DNA of 64,000 nucleotides from Paramicrobacterium fandaimingii (GCF_011751745.2 NZ_CP061170.1:1488001-1552000); one strand, 5' to 3'. Positions 35,783 through 48,408 are shown, counted from the stretch's first letter. Numbers and translations: made by a program. The notes: generated by a model from the sequence alone, not told the origin.

Positions 35783-36997
35783 GTGAGCGTGTATCTCGAT
35801 CATGCCGCAACGACCCCGTTGCGTGCGGAGTCGCGTGCTGCATACATTGACGCGCTCGACATCGTCGGCAATCCGGCATCCATTCACGGGGTCGGCCAGA
35901 GGGCAAAGCAGCTGCTCGAAGAGTCGCGAGAGACAATCGCCCGCTCGCTCGGCTGTGATTCGATCGAAGTGATCCTCACCTCCGGTGGCACAGAGGCGAT
36001 CAACTTTGCGCTCAAGGGCCTGTTCTGGTCGCGCAATGCCGAAGGGGCGCGCCCGATCATTCTCGCGCCCGGCGGCGAGCACCACGCAACGATCGACACG
36101 CTCGAGTGGCTTGTCGCGCACGATCGAGCGGACGTTCGGTGGCTTCCGCTCGACGAGGAAGGGACCCTGCATGCCGATGTTTTCGATGCGGCACTCGTCG
36201 AGGCGGCGGGCCGGTGCGCGGTTGCCACGGTGATCTACGGGAACAACGAGGTTGGCACCGTGCAGCCGATCGATGAGCTCAGCCGGGTGGCCGCGCGTCA
36301 CGGGGTTCCGCTTCACGTTGATGCCGTGGCGGCATACGGGCACGTGGACATCGACGTTGCACGGCTGCGAGCGATCAGCGGTGCATCCGGAGAAGCCGGG
36401 CTTGTTGCCCTGAGCGTGTCTGCACACAAGATCGGGGGGCCGGTGGGGGTCGGCGCTCTCTATCTTTCGCGGGGTGCGACGGTAGAGCCGCTTCTGCACG
36501 GGGGTGGACAGCAGCGGAACGTGCGGTCGGGAACCCAAGATGTCGCGGGGGCGATCGCCTTCGCAACGGCAGCGGAGCTGGCCGCGAGCGAGCGTGCTGA
36601 CGAAGCGCAGCGGCTCACCGAACTGAGGGATGTGCTGATCGCCGGTGTTCGGCACGCGGTTCCCGAGGTGCGCGTGAACGGTTCGCGCACTCATCGACTG
36701 GCGAACAACGCTCACTTCTCGTTTCCCGGCTGCGAAGGAGATTCGCTGCTCTTTCTGCTTGACATGGCCGGAGTCGCGGTGTCGACAGGTTCTGCATGCC
36801 AGGCCGGGATTCCCGAGCCGTCGCATGTTCTGCAGGCGATGGGGCGCGATGAGCGCGAAGCTCATGGTGCTCTGCGAGTGAGTCTCGGCCGCACAACGAC
36901 TCGGGCCGATATCGACGCATTTCTCGCCGCGCTTCCCGAGGCCCATCGGCAGGCGAAGAAGGCTGGGCTCTCTGACCGCGAGGTGACACGGCGCTGA
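35783..36997 (+). CDS. Cysteine desulfurase (NifS/IscS-like)
   Basis: PLP enzyme that takes sulfur from cysteine. MSVYLDHAATTPLR start, TSGGTEAINFALKG, HVDAVAAYGH, the PLP lysine in SVSAHKIGGPVGVGALYL (about 215), and the persulfide cysteine in STGSACQAG (about 338). GTG 35783 is supported by GAAAGG 9 nt upstream and by the conserved N-terminus. Length 404 aa. It stands 30 nt before mnmA, which needs a persulfide donor, so it most likely serves tRNA 2-thiouridine synthesis; a role in Fe-S assembly is also possible. Confidence 0.93.
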   Translation: MSVYLDHAATTPLRAESRAAYIDALDIVGNPASIHGVGQRAKQLLEESRETIARSLGCDSIEVILTSGGTEAINFALKGLFWSRNAEGARPIILAPGGEHHATIDTLEWLVAHDRADVRWLPLDEEGTLHADVFDAALVEAAGRCAVATVIYGNNEVGTVQPIDELSRVAARHGVPLHVDAVAAYGHVDIDVARLRAISGASGEAGLVALSVSAHKIGGPVGVGALYLSRGATVEPLLHGGGQQRNVRSGTQDVAGAIAFATAAELAASERADEAQRLTELRDVLIAGVRHAVPEVRVNGSRTHRLANNAHFSFPGCEGDSLLFLLDMAGVAVSTGSACQAGIPEPSHVLQAMGRDEREAHGALRVSLGRTTTRADIDAFLAALPEAHRQAKKAGLSDREVTRR

Positions 36998-37015
36998 CGT
37001 TCAGCCGCGCGGCCG

Positions 37016-37021
37016 TAAACT
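37016..37021 (+). promoter_or_regulatory. -10 box of leaderless mnmA promoter
   Basis: TAAACT lies 6 nt before the mnmA ATG (37028). CTGACG 16 nt further upstream may be the -35. Confidence 0.55.
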
Positions 37022-37027
37022 GGAACG

Positions 37028-38158
37028 ATGAAAGTTCTCGCTGCTATGTCCGGAGGCGTCGACTCTGCAGTTGCGGCCGCTCGAGCCGTTGACGCAGGAC
37101 ACGAGGTCGTCGGTGTCCATTTGGCGCTCAGCCGCATGCCAGGCACGCTGCGCACGGGCAGTCGTGGGTGCTGCACCATCGAGGATTCGATGGACGCCCA
37201 GCGCGCCGCGAACATGATCGGCATTCCGTACTACGTGTGGGATTTCTCGGAGCGGTTCAAAGAAGACGTCGTTGACGACTTCATCGCAGAATATTCAGCA
37301 GGCCGCACGCCGAACCCGTGTTTGCGCTGCAACGAGAAGATCAAGTTTGCCGCGCTTCTCGAGAAGGCGCTCGACCTCGGATTCGATGCCGTCTGCACAG
37401 GGCACTACGCCAGCATCCGGTATGACGCCGACGGCAATCGCGAGATGCACAGGGCAAGCGCGTGGGCGAAAGACCAGTCGTATGTGCTCGGCGTGCTCAC
37501 CGCCGACCAGCTTGAGCACTCACTCTTTCCGCTGGGAGATACGCCGTCGAAGGATCTCGTTCGCGCCGAGGCCGCTGAGCGCGGCTTCACCGTGGCGAGC
37601 AAGCCAGACAGCCACGACATCTGCTTCATCCCAGACGGAGATACCCGCGGGTGGCTCGCCGAGCACGTCGGATCGGAGTCGGGTGAAATCCGCGATCGCG
37701 AGGGAAACGTCGTTGGTAACCATGAGGGCGCGCACGCGTACACCGTCGGACAGCGGCGTGGTCTGAACCTCGGCGTTCCGGCGCCAGACGGTCGACCGCG
37801 ATTCGTTCTCGAGGTGAAGCCGCGAAGCAACGAAGTGATCGTCGGGCCGAAGGAGGCGCTTGCGATCGCCGAGATTGCTGGGTCTCGATACAGCTGGGCG
37901 GGTCTTCCCCCGCAGAGCGCCGAGAGCGAGTTCTCGTGCGCTGTTCAGATTCGCGCACACGCAGACCCCGTTCCCGCTGTCGCGGTGATGGAAGCGAATG
38001 GTGAGTCCGGCGACCTCGAAGTCGTCGTGCGCCCCGAGACACCGCTTGACGGTGTCGCTCCCGGGCAGAGTGCCGTGCTGTACGTGGGAACGCGAGTGCT
38101 CGGACAGTTCACGATCGACCGTACGGTGAGCGCCGTTCCGGTCGGCGCGTCAGTGTGA
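37028..38158 (+). CDS. mnmA: tRNA-specific 2-thiouridylase MnmA
   Basis: Adds sulfur to U34 of Lys, Glu and Gln tRNAs. PP-loop [11 protein letters not shown] near residue 7, catalytic cysteines in [12 protein letters not shown] (about 97) and [10 protein letters not shown] (about 198), and GHYASIRYD. Length 376 aa. It has its own leaderless promoter but lies 30 nt after the cysteine desulfurase, its likely sulfur source. The last 9 nt overlap the convergent IclR gene. Confidence 0.96.
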   Translation: MKVLAAMSGGVDSAVAAARAVDAGHEVVGVHLALSRMPGTLRTGSRGCCTIEDSMDAQRAANMIGIPYYVWDFSERFKEDVVDDFIAEYSAGRTPNPCLRCNEKIKFAALLEKALDLGFDAVCTGHYASIRYDADGNREMHRASAWAKDQSYVLGVLTADQLEHSLFPLGDTPSKDLVRAEAAERGFTVASKPDSHDICFIPDGDTRGWLAEHVGSESGEIRDREGNVVGNHEGAHAYTVGQRRGLNLGVPAPDGRPRFVLEVKPRSNEVIVGPKEALAIAEIAGSRYSWAGLPPQSAESEFSCAVQIRAHADPVPAVAVMEANGESGDLEVVVRPETPLDGVAPGQSAVLYVGTRVLGQFTIDRTVSAVPVGASV

Positions 38159-38893
38159 CCGAATGGATGCTGCTGTAGCCAGCAGTTCCCGCGCGAGTGT
38201 CTTCTCGACGTTCTCGTCAAATCGATCGCGGGCTACCGCGACGGAGAGCGCGAGCGACGGCTCCCTCGCGATGCAGACGCCGACCGCAACCACGTCGGGG
38301 TCGCTCTCGCCGAAATTGACGGCGTATCCGCGTTGTCGCACGCCGGTGAGCTCTCGCCGAAATTCGTCGAGCGTCGCCTGCTTCTCATTGCGCCACGGCG
38401 GCAGTCCCGTCGGGTAGAGGGCGGGCAGCGAGGCGTCGCCGAGGTCGGCCAGAATCGCTTTGCCTCCCGACGTGGCGAAAGCCGGAGTTCGTGACCCGAT
38501 GCGAAGGCTGACGCGCAGCCATTGCGTGCCCTCGATGCCGTCGAGGAAGCGTACGTCTGGCCCCGTGAGAATGACGAGGTGAACGGTGTCATCGAGACGG
38601 CGGGCGAGCGACTCGAGGTGCGGGCGCATCGTGCGCACGATTCGGCGAAGCTGATTGCCGTCCGTTCGCTGACCCGTGAGCTTCGGGCCGGGGTGATAGA
38701 GGCGCTTCTCACCCTGCTCGACGAAGCCGCGGTGCGTCATTGTGGTGAGTAGACGGTGGGCCGTCGACGCGGCCACGTCAAGCTCTGCCGAGGCGTCGGT
38801 GACACTGAGAGTTCCTCGCTCGGCAAGGAGCTCGAGCAGATGCATTGCCCGATCCACTGATTCGACCCGGTAGGGGTCGCCTTTCTGAGCCAC
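38150..38893 (-). CDS. IclR-family transcriptional regulator
   Basis: A 247-aa regulator: N-terminal winged helix ([44 protein letters not shown]) and a C-terminal GAF-like effector domain with [25 protein letters not shown] and [21 protein letters not shown] 38893 is chosen because TACAGT lies exactly 6 nt before it; upstream ATGs would be promoter DNA. It sits between mnmA and ligA, transcribed against both, and no catabolic target gene is adjacent. Effector and targets unknown. Confidence 0.9.
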   Translation of the reverse strand: MAQKGDPYRVESVDRAMHLLELLAERGTLSVTDASAELDVAASTAHRLLTTMTHRGFVEQGEKRLYHPGPKLTGQRTDGNQLRRIVRTMRPHLESLARRLDDTVHLVILTGPDVRFLDGIEGTQWLRVSLRIGSRTPAFATSGGKAILADLGDASLPALYPTGLPPWRNEKQATLDEFRRELTGVRQRGYAVNFGESDPDVVAVGVCIAREPSLALSVAVARDRFDENVEKTLARELLATAASIRSH

Positions 38894-38899
38894 GGAATC

Positions 38900-38905
38900 A
38901 CTGTA
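38900..38905 (-). promoter_or_regulatory. -10 box of leaderless IclR promoter
   Basis: TACAGT on the minus strand, 6 nt before the GTG at 38893. Confidence 0.5.
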
Positions 38906-38939
38906 ACGCACAGTGGCCGACTCTCTGCGCGTGTGATAG

Positions 38940-41273
<2,334 letters not shown>

Positions 41274-41280
41274 TCTCGCC

Positions 41281-42963
41281 TCACGCGTCGAGAAGCGACT
41301 CCCGCACGTCCTTTCGCAGCACTTTGCCGATGAGCGATTTCGGCAGCTCATCGACCTGAACGATGCGGCGTGGAACCTTATATGGAGTGAGGATGTCGCG
41401 AGCGAACGCTCTCAGCTTCTCGGGGTCGATCGTCGCGCCGGGCGCTGCGGTGACTGCCGCGACGACATCTTCGCCCGAATGCTCGCTCGGCATGCCCACA
41501 ACGGCGGCCTCGTCGACGCTCGGGTGCGAGCAGAGGGCATTTTCGACTTCGGACGGCGACACGTTGAACCCGCCGGTGATGATGAGTTCCTTGATGCGGT
41601 CGACCACGGTAACGAAACCATCGTCATCGAGCGTGACGATATCGCCCGTTCGAAACCAGCCGTCATCCGTGAACACCGCAGCTGTCTCGTCTGGTTTGTT
41701 GAAGTAGCCGCTGAACACTTGTGGCCCTCGGACCATGAGCTCGCCGGGTTCTCCACGCTCGACATCGGCTGACGGGTTCTTCGGGTCGACAACGCGAATC
41801 TCGGTATTGGGAAGCGGAAGGCCGACGGTTCCTGCCTTGCGCCCCGGTGATATCGGGTTGGCGATGAGCACGGGCGAGCATTCGCTGAGGCCGTATCCCT
41901 CGATGAGGTAGCCGTTTGTCGCTTCCTCCCAGGGCTCGACGAGGTCTTGCGACAGCGGCATCGCCCCCGAGATGCAAATCTCCGTTCCCGTGAGGGAGAT
42001 GCCCTTGTCTTTCGCCGCGGAAAGCAATCTCTCTGCAATCGGTGGAACCGCGGGGAAGAAGGTCGGTGGATGCTTGCGCATGACCTTGAGCACCAAATCG
42101 GGCTCGAACTTCGGGAACAGCACGAGCCGTGCCCCCATGCTCATTGCGAAGGTAAGGCAAAGCGTCAGGCCGTAGGCATGGAACATCGGCAGAACGGCGT
42201 AGACGACGCACTCGCCTCGAGAGATCGTGGGGACCCACGCCCGAGCCTGGGCGGCGTTCGCGAGGAGGTTCGCGTGGGTGAGCACGGCACCCTTCGGGGC
42301 TCCGGTTGTGCCGCTCGTGTACTGAATCACGGCGACGTCGTCTTTCGACGGGACCGGGTGGTCGTCTGCCAGCCGTTCCGAGACGGTCAGCCGCTCCCAC
42401 CGAATCGTGCCGCTCACGGGTGTCGTGAGCGCGCGCCGCGACTCTCGGGCCTTCTTCAGCGGCAGCTTCAGCGCCAGTCGCATTCCGGTGGGAAGTGCGC
42501 GCGCAACATCGACGGATATGAGCGTACTCACCGCGACATCACGGGGGAAATCCTTGACGGTGTCGACGACGTTGTTCCAGACGATCGCCGTTGTGGCGCC
42601 GTGGTCTTCGAACTGATGCCGCAGTTCGCGCGCCGTATACAGCGGATTGTGCTCGACGACGATGGCGCCGAGTCGCAGCACGGCATAGAACGCGACGATG
42701 TGCTGCGGACAGTTGGGGAGAACGATCGCCACGCGGTCGCCGCGGGCAACGCCGCGACGGCGCAGTCCCTCGGCGGCACGAGCAACAGCATCGTCGAGCT
42801 CGGAGTACGTCGTTTCGACGCCGAAGAACTCCAGAGCGGGAGCATCCGGATACGAGCGGGCGGACTCTGCGACGATGTCGCCGAGCGATCCCGTCACGTC
42901 GTCGATCGTGTGCGGAACGTTTGGTGCGTAGCTGTGCAGCCACGGGGCGTCTTCGGGAGTCAC
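41281..42963 (-). CDS. Long-chain fatty-acid-CoA ligase (AMP-forming)
   Basis: A 560-aa ANL-superfamily enzyme that activates an acyl chain via acyl-AMP. Motifs: P-loop YTSGTTGAPKGAVLTH, LPMFHAYGLTL, YGLSECSPVL, GWFRTGDIV and the hinge/C-terminal lysine region DELPKSLIGKVLRKDV. Substrate specificity is inferred from resemblance to FadD-type ligases. GTG start with TAAGGT 6 nt upstream (leaderless). Transcribed alone between ligA and gatC. Confidence 0.9.
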   Translation of the reverse strand: MTPEDAPWLHSYAPNVPHTIDDVTGSLGDIVAESARSYPDAPALEFFGVETTYSELDDAVARAAEGLRRRGVARGDRVAIVLPNCPQHIVAFYAVLRLGAIVVEHNPLYTARELRHQFEDHGATTAIVWNNVVDTVKDFPRDVAVSTLISVDVARALPTGMRLALKLPLKKARESRRALTTPVSGTIRWERLTVSERLADDHPVPSKDDVAVIQYTSGTTGAPKGAVLTHANLLANAAQARAWVPTISRGECVVYAVLPMFHAYGLTLCLTFAMSMGARLVLFPKFEPDLVLKVMRKHPPTFFPAVPPIAERLLSAAKDKGISLTGTEICISGAMPLSQDLVEPWEEATNGYLIEGYGLSECSPVLIANPISPGRKAGTVGLPLPNTEIRVVDPKNPSADVERGEPGELMVRGPQVFSGYFNKPDETAAVFTDDGWFRTGDIVTLDDDGFVTVVDRIKELIITGGFNVSPSEVENALCSHPSVDEAAVVGMPSEHSGEDVVAAVTAAPGATIDPEKLRAFARDILTPYKVPRRIVQVDELPKSLIGKVLRKDVRESLLDA

Positions 42964-42969
42964 CCATCC

Positions 42970-42975
42970 ACCTTA
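42970..42975 (-). promoter_or_regulatory. -10 box of leaderless acyl-CoA ligase promoter
   Basis: TAAGGT on the minus strand, 6 nt before the GTG at 42963. Confidence 0.5.
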
Positions 42976-43015
42976 ACGCCGACACAAGGCAGAACCCCAC
43001 GTCTACTTCACCGCC

Positions 43016-43021
43016 TAGAAT
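43016..43021 (+). promoter_or_regulatory. -10 box of the gatCAB operon
   Basis: TAGAAT lies 35 nt before the gatC ATG. Unlike neighbours, this transcript would carry a short leader of about 28 nt with GACGGAG as ribosome-binding site. Confidence 0.5.
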
Positions 43022-43056
43022 GGTCAGATACCCCACGATCCATGTGACGGAGACCT

Positions 43057-43356
43057 ATGTCTGAAATATCCGAGGAGCAGGTGGCGCACCTCGCGGGCCT
43101 CGCTCGAATCGCGCTCACTGACGAAGAGATCACGAATCTCACGTCAGAACTCGACCAAATTGTCGGCAGCATCGCCAAGGTGCAAGAAGTCGCGACAGCC
43201 GACGTGCCGGCGACGAGTCACCCGATTCCGCTGCGCAACGTGTATCGACCCGACGTGGTCGGCGACACCCTCACACAGAAGCAGGCGCTGCAGAACGCGC
43301 CAGACGACGACGGTGAGCGCTTTGTCGTCTCCGCGATTCTGGGGGAGGAGCAGTAG
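43057..43356 (+). CDS. gatC: Asp-tRNA(Asn)/Glu-tRNA(Gln) amidotransferase subunit C
   Basis: A 99-aa clamp subunit that holds GatA and GatB together. [34 protein letters not shown] and the closing [10 protein letters not shown] are conserved. Start ATG with GACGGAG upstream. Its stop overlaps the gatA GTG by 1 nt. The complex supplies Gln-tRNA(Gln), implying the cell lacks a GlnRS. Confidence 0.96.
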   Translation: MSEISEEQVAHLAGLARIALTDEEITNLTSELDQIVGSIAKVQEVATADVPATSHPIPLRNVYRPDVVGDTLTQKQALQNAPDDDGERFVVSAILGEEQ

Positions 43357-44870
43357 TGAGCGACATCACCGCACTGTCCGCCGCCGAGCTGTCGGCAAAG
43401 CTCTCGTCTGGCGAGGTCAGCTCGGTCGAGGTGACGCGGGCGCATCTCGATCGAATCTCCGCTGTCGATGGAGATATTCACGCGTTCCTCCACGTGTCTG
43501 ACCATGCTCTCGATGTTGCAGCCGACATCGACGCGCGTCGCGCCGCGGGCGACGAGCTTGGCCCTCTCGCCGGCGTACCGCTCGCAATCAAGGACGTTCT
43601 CGTCACCAACGACATGCCGTCGACATCGGGAAGCCGCATTCTCGAGGGGTACATGTCGCCGTTTGACGCGACGGCGGTCGAGCGTTCGCGAGCGGCCGGG
43701 TTTGTGCCTCTGGGAAAGACGAACATGGACGAATTCGCCATGGGGTCGTCGACAGAGCACTCAGCATATGGGCCGACGCATAACCCCTGGGACCTTGACC
43801 GCATTCCGGGAGGGTCCGGAGGAGGCTCCGCCGCAGCCGTCGCCGCATTCGAGGCGCCGCTTGCCCTCGGCAGTGACACGGGCGGATCGATCCGCCAGCC
43901 CGCACACGTGACGGGCACCGTCGGCGTCAAGCCGACGTACGGTGCTGTCAGTCGCTACGGCGCCATCGCGCTTGCCTCGTCGCTCGACCAGATCGGCCCG
44001 GTGTCGCGCACCGTGCTGGATGCCGGTCTGATGCAGGACGTCATTCAGGGACATGACCCGCGCGACTCCACATCGCTGCCAGACGCGTGGCCATCGATGG
44101 CGGATGCCGCGCGGGCTGGTGCTCGCGGCGAGGGAGTCGCGGGACTCAAGATCGGCGTCATCTCCGATCTCATGGGCCCCGGCGTGCAGAGCGGTGTCGC
44201 AACGCGCTTTCGCGAAGCGCTCGCCGTGCTCGAGAAGAACGGGGCGGAGATCGTCGAGATCTCGGCTCCGCACTTCGAGTACGCCGTTGCCGCCTACTAC
44301 CTCATTCTGCCGGCAGAGGCATCGTCGAACCTCGCCCGGTTTGACTCTGTGCGCTTCGGACTTCGCGTCACACCGGACTCCGGGGGAACCGTTGAACACG
44401 TCATGGCCGCGAGCCGCGAAGCCGGTTTCGGCCCCGAGGTGAAGCGGCGCATCATTCTGGGAACGTACGCGCTCAGTGCTGGCTACTACGACGCCTACTA
44501 CGGCAGCGCGCAGAAGGTTCGCACGCTCATTCAGCGGGACTTCGAGAGCGCATTCGCCCAGGTCGATGTTCTTGCGAGCCCGAGCGCGCCGACGACGGCG
44601 TTCAAATTCGGAGAAAAGCTCGACGACCCCATGGCGATGTATCTCAACGACGTCACGACGATTCCCGCGAACCTGGCGGGAGTGCCAGGAATCAGCGTTC
44701 CCGTCGGGCTTGCTCCAGAAGACGGCTTGCCCGTCGGCATCCAATTCATGGCTCCGGCGAGGGAAGATGCCCGGTTGTACCGAGCTGGCGCATCGCTCGA
44801 GGCTCTGCTGGAAGCAGAGTGGGGACACACGCTCATGTCACAGGCTCCGCAGCTGGGAGGAAAGCACTGA
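43356..44870 (+). CDS. gatA: Asp/Glu-tRNA amidotransferase subunit A
   Basis: Amidase-signature glutaminase that releases ammonia for GatB. The Ser-cisSer-Lys triad is visible: Lys in [16 protein letters not shown]'s upstream AIKDVLV block, serines in [16 protein letters not shown] and [14 protein letters not shown]. Length 504 aa. GTG start overlaps the gatC stop; the end overlaps gatB by TGATG. Confidence 0.97.
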   Translation: MSDITALSAAELSAKLSSGEVSSVEVTRAHLDRISAVDGDIHAFLHVSDHALDVAADIDARRAAGDELGPLAGVPLAIKDVLVTNDMPSTSGSRILEGYMSPFDATAVERSRAAGFVPLGKTNMDEFAMGSSTEHSAYGPTHNPWDLDRIPGGSGGGSAAAVAAFEAPLALGSDTGGSIRQPAHVTGTVGVKPTYGAVSRYGAIALASSLDQIGPVSRTVLDAGLMQDVIQGHDPRDSTSLPDAWPSMADAARAGARGEGVAGLKIGVISDLMGPGVQSGVATRFREALAVLEKNGAEIVEISAPHFEYAVAAYYLILPAEASSNLARFDSVRFGLRVTPDSGGTVEHVMAASREAGFGPEVKRRIILGTYALSAGYYDAYYGSAQKVRTLIQRDFESAFAQVDVLASPSAPTTAFKFGEKLDDPMAMYLNDVTTIPANLAGVPGISVPVGLAPEDGLPVGIQFMAPAREDARLYRAGASLEALLEAEWGHTLMSQAPQLGGKH

Positions 44871-46366
44871 TGTCGACAGCTGAACTCATGGACTTCGACG
44901 AGGCGATCGAGAAGTTCGAGCCCGTGCTCGGTTTCGAGGTTCACATTGAACTCGGAACGAAGACGAAGATGTTCTCGGCGGCGCCAAACGGCTTCGGTGA
45001 CACACCGAACACAAACGTCTCGCCCGTGTGCCTTGGCCTTCCGGGCTCGCTCCCGGTCGTCAACGAGCAGGCTGTACGCTATTCGATCAGCCTCGGCCTC
45101 GCGCTCGGCTGCTCCATTGCCGAGTCGTCGTCGTTCGCACGCAAGAACTACTTCTACCCCGACCTGGCGAAGAACTACCAGATCTCCCAGTTCGACGAAC
45201 CGATCGCGTTCGAGGGCGAAGTCGAGGTGGAGCTGTCTGACGGCAGCATTCGGCGCATTCCCATTGAGCGCGCGCACATGGAAGAAGACGCGGGCAAGCT
45301 GACGCACGTGGGCACAAGCGGCCGCATTCAGGGAGCCGACCACTCGCTCGTCGACTACAACCGTGCGGGCGTTCCTCTTGTCGAGATCGTGACGCACCCG
45401 ATCTTCGGAGCGGGTGCCCTTGCTCCCGAGATCGCGAAGGCGTACGTTTCGACGATTCGCGACATCGTCATCTCGTTGGGAATCTCTGAGGCGCGCATGG
45501 AACGCGGAAACCTGCGCTGCGATGCGAACGTCTCGCTTCGCCCGTACGGCCAGGAGAAGCTCGGCACGCGCACCGAGACGAAGAACGTGAACTCGATGCG
45601 ATCCGTCGAGCGCGCTGTGCGCTACGAGATTCGGCGTCAGGCGGCAATTCTTGATGGCGGTGGAACGATCACGCAAGAGACCCGTCACTGGCACGAAGAC
45701 ACGGGAACGACGTCGGCAGGTCGCCCGAAGAGCGACGCGGATGACTACCGTTATTTCCCGGAGCCTGATCTGCTTCCCGTTGTGCCGAGCGCCGAGCTGA
45801 TCGACGAGCTCAGGGCTGCGCTCCCCGAACCACCAGCGGCCAGGCGTCGGCGCCTCAAGGCCGAGTGGGGCTTCACCGACCTGGAGTTTCAGGACGTGCA
45901 GAATGGCGGCCTTGTGAACGAGGTCGCCGCCACGATCGCCGCGGGCTCCGCGCCTGCTGCTGCACGCAAGTGGTGGACAGGCGAGATTTCGCGACTCGCC
46001 AACTCCCGCGGCGAGGAACCGACGTCTCTGATCACTCCGCAGAGCGTCGCCGAGCTCACGACGCTCGTCGAGGACGGAACCCTCACAGACAAGCTTGCTC
46101 GGCAGGTGCTCGAGGGGGTCATCGATGGCGAGGGAACTCCGTCGGAGGTCGTTGACAAGCGCGGCCTTGCCGTCGTCTCGGACGATGGTGCCCTCATTGC
46201 CGCGATCGATGACGCACTCGCCGCCCAACCCGACGTGATGCAGAAGATCAAGGACGGAAAGGTGCAGGCGGCCGGCGCGATCATCGGTGCCGTCATGAAG
46301 GCAATGCGCGGGCAGGCAGACGCCGCGCGCGTGCGCGAGCTCATTCTGGAGCGCGCTTCCGAATAG
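44870..46366 (+). CDS. gatB: Asp/Glu-tRNA amidotransferase subunit B
   Basis: Kinase-like subunit that phosphorylates mischarged Glu-tRNA(Gln) and amidates it; binds tRNA with its C-terminal YqeY-like domain. [62 protein letters not shown] and [14 protein letters not shown] are conserved. ATG 44870 overlaps the gatA stop by 1 nt. 498 aa. A strong hairpin right after the stop ends the operon. Confidence 0.97.
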   Translation: MSTAELMDFDEAIEKFEPVLGFEVHIELGTKTKMFSAAPNGFGDTPNTNVSPVCLGLPGSLPVVNEQAVRYSISLGLALGCSIAESSSFARKNYFYPDLAKNYQISQFDEPIAFEGEVEVELSDGSIRRIPIERAHMEEDAGKLTHVGTSGRIQGADHSLVDYNRAGVPLVEIVTHPIFGAGALAPEIAKAYVSTIRDIVISLGISEARMERGNLRCDANVSLRPYGQEKLGTRTETKNVNSMRSVERAVRYEIRRQAAILDGGGTITQETRHWHEDTGTTSAGRPKSDADDYRYFPEPDLLPVVPSAELIDELRAALPEPPAARRRRLKAEWGFTDLEFQDVQNGGLVNEVAATIAAGSAPAAARKWWTGEISRLANSRGEEPTSLITPQSVAELTTLVEDGTLTDKLARQVLEGVIDGEGTPSEVVDKRGLAVVSDDGALIAAIDDALAAQPDVMQKIKDGKVQAAGAIIGAVMKAMRGQADAARVRELILERASE

Positions 46367-46371
46367 CATGG

Positions 46372-46421
46372 CGCTCTGGCGGCAGCATCCCCTGTTCTCA
46401 GTGGATGCTGCCGCCAGCGCG
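46372..46421 (+). terminator. Long hairpin ending the gatCAB operon
   Basis: A 15-bp perfect stem, CTGGCGGCAGCATCC (46376-46390) with GGATGCTGCCGCCAG (46403-46417) over a 12-nt loop, extends three more pairs past one mismatch. It begins 9 nt after the gatB stop. The following bases (GTTTCG) are only weakly T-rich. Confidence 0.7.
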
Positions 46422-46460
46422 TTTCGACATCGAGGTCTGGTGCGCGCTGCTCCGGCGGCT

Positions 46461-46466
46461 TACCAT
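46461..46466 (+). promoter_or_regulatory. -10 box of leaderless promoter, hypothetical gene
   Basis: TACCAT lies 6 nt before the ATG at 46473. Confidence 0.55.
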
Positions 46467-46472
46467 GAAAGC

Positions 46473-47066
46473 ATGCTCGTCGAGGGCACGATTCGCTGGC
46501 AGGCCACGGAAGACTGTCCGTGGGACCTCCTCCTTGCCCTTGCCCTGAGAGATCTTGCCGGGCTCGAAAACACCTGCGCCCCCGACCTTCCACGGGCGAT
46601 TCCCGACGTCGGCTCGATCGATGTTTCAGACATCGATGCCGCGCCGCTCGCGGCGCAATGGCGCGGCTGGTGGGCTGGGATCGTTCCTCTCGAGACACGG
46701 CCATTCATCAGCGAAGTGCGGCCACCGCATTTCGCAACGTTCGATCGTGCGCTTGAGCTGCAGGAGGCGATGTACCGAGGCTACGATCGCGCAATCGAGT
46801 GGGCGCGCCTGCGCCGCTTCGAGTACCTCAAGGCGGTCGAGGTGCGCGAGCATCCACTCGCAGATGTGTACGGCCTCGTGCAGAAGCGACAGTTTGAGCT
46901 GAGACGGCAAGCGACATCGTTTCGTCTCGATCTCGCGGTTCTACCGCTTGCCGAGTCGGGCGCCTGGGTCGTCGCGCCCGACACGATCGTCGTCAGCGAA
47001 ACACTGCGAGACGACGCGAAGAGCTTTACAGAATGGCTGCTCCCTCTGGTCGTCGCGTTGGTCTGA
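46473..47066 (+). CDS. Conserved hypothetical protein
   Basis: A 197-aa soluble protein, helix-rich, with many Trp residues (WRGWWAGIVPLE). No signal peptide, membrane helix or catalytic motif stands out; the middle reads RALELQEAMYRGYDRAIEWARLRRFEYLKAVE, a long helix pair. An in-frame ATG at 46368 lies before the gatB terminator hairpin and so is rejected; ATG 46473 has TACCAT 6 nt upstream. I do not recognise the family. It lies between gatB and dinB. Confidence 0.75.
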   Translation: MLVEGTIRWQATEDCPWDLLLALALRDLAGLENTCAPDLPRAIPDVGSIDVSDIDAAPLAAQWRGWWAGIVPLETRPFISEVRPPHFATFDRALELQEAMYRGYDRAIEWARLRRFEYLKAVEVREHPLADVYGLVQKRQFELRRQATSFRLDLAVLPLAESGAWVVAPDTIVVSETLRDDAKSFTEWLLPLVVALV

Positions 47067-47099
47067 CGATTTGTCAGACGGGTGCGAGAGAATGGGCGC

Positions 47100-48356
47100 A
47101 TGTCACGTCAAGACGGTCGCGCCCGCCGTGTCTCCGATGACGACGTTGACGACACGGGCGCGCACATTCTGCATGTCGATCTCGATGCCTTCTTTGCCTC
47201 CGTTGAGCTGCTCGATCACCCGGAGCTGCGGGGAAAGCCTGTCATCGTCGGTGGGCGCGAAGGTCGCTCCGTGGTGACGACAGCGACATATGAAGCGCGA
47301 GCGTACGGTGTCGGCTCGGCAATGCCGATGGCGCGCGCTCTGCAGCTGTGCCCCAAGGCTATTGTCGTGCCCCCGCGACACGAGCTGTATCGCAGCTACT
47401 CAATGCGTGTGATGAGCCTTTTCGACGACATCACGCCGTTGGTCGAGAGGCTGAGCATCGATGAGGCATTTCTTGACGTTTACGGTGCCAGACGTCTTCT
47501 CGGAAGCCCGGCATCCATCGCTCGGCTGATTCGCCAACGGGTGTACGACGACACGGGACTCACGTGCTCTGTCGGAGCGGCAGAGACGAAGTTCATTGCA
47601 AAGCTGGCGTCGGGAATGGCGAAGCCCGATGGCGTTCTTGTCGTTCCCCCCGCGCAGACTCAGGATTTTCTTCGTCCGCTCCCGATTCGAGCGCTGGCCG
47701 GCGTCGGAGGGAAGACCGAAGAGGCCCTGCAGCGTCTCGGCCTGCGGACGGTCGCCGACGTGGCAGAGATCCCCATCGGCGCTCTGCGCTCTGCGGTCGG
47801 CGACGCGACAGCGATGCGACTCCAGGAGCTCGCACGAGGCCGAGACCCTCGCCCGATCGCAACGGAGCATGTCGAGAAGAGCATCGGTCATGAGGTCACT
47901 TTTCACGATGACGTCGTCGACGGGGCAACGCTGGAACGGGAGCTTCTTCGGCTGAGCGATCGCGTGGGCGCGAGGTTGCGCGCAGCTGGCGTCACAGCAG
48001 GCGGTGTTGCGCTCAAGCTTCGCTACAGTGACTTCACGACGCTCAGCCGGTCACGTCGCCTTCCCGAGGCGACAAGCGTCGCTCGCCGGCTCTATGAGTC
48101 GAGCGTTGAGCTGTTTCGCGAACTCGAGGTGAGGGGGAGGCCGGTTCGACTGATCGGCGTTCGCGCTGAGCGACTCTCGGAGGGGGCCCCATCGATGAGT
48201 CTCTGGGACCCAGACGATGAGTGGCGCGACGCCGAGAGCACCGTCGACCAGCTGCGGGGACGTTTTGGAGTGGATGCCGTGACATCGGCGTCCCTTCTCG
48301 CCCCCCGACCCTCGACAGCGGGCGGAACGCGGCACCCCGGGCGGCGAGGCACCTGA
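47100..48356 (+). CDS. dinB: DNA polymerase IV
   Basis: Y-family translesion polymerase. HVDLDAFFASVE (about residue 25) and LSIDEAFLDVYG (about 120) carry the catalytic acidic residues; SVGAAETKFIAKLASGMAKPDG and RALAGVGGKTEEALQRLGL (helix-hairpin-helix) follow, then a little-finger domain. ATG 47100 is used because GAGAAT lies 6 nt before it, and the first 18 residues are non-conserved. 418 aa. No clear beta-clamp motif was identified at the C-terminus, which is Arg/Gly-rich. Confidence 0.93.
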   Translation: MSRQDGRARRVSDDDVDDTGAHILHVDLDAFFASVELLDHPELRGKPVIVGGREGRSVVTTATYEARAYGVGSAMPMARALQLCPKAIVVPPRHELYRSYSMRVMSLFDDITPLVERLSIDEAFLDVYGARRLLGSPASIARLIRQRVYDDTGLTCSVGAAETKFIAKLASGMAKPDGVLVVPPAQTQDFLRPLPIRALAGVGGKTEEALQRLGLRTVADVAEIPIGALRSAVGDATAMRLQELARGRDPRPIATEHVEKSIGHEVTFHDDVVDGATLERELLRLSDRVGARLRAAGVTAGGVALKLRYSDFTTLSRSRRLPEATSVARRLYESSVELFRELEVRGRPVRLIGVRAERLSEGAPSMSLWDPDDEWRDAESTVDQLRGRFGVDAVTSASLLAPRPSTAGGTRHPGRRGT

Positions 48357-48396
48357 GAGTCACCGTCGACGTCTGTGCAGACGGGCGAATGCGCGA

Positions 48397-48402
48397 TAGC
48401 GT
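48397..48402 (+). promoter_or_regulatory. -10 box of leaderless GerW-like gene
   Basis: TAGCGT lies 6 nt before the ATG at 48409. Confidence 0.55.
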
Positions 48403-48408
48403 GGGCAC

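Noticed and set aside
44531..46369. A 612-codon open frame on the minus strand across gatA and gatB
   Set aside because: It is antisense to two certain genes, has shadow-type composition rich in Arg, His, Val and Leu, and has no ribosome-binding site or promoter.
46368..46472. Upstream start of the hypothetical gene that would include the gatB terminator hairpin
   Set aside because: The N-terminal extension would be encoded by the 15-bp stem-loop; ATG 46473 has a TACCAT -10 box 6 nt upstream.
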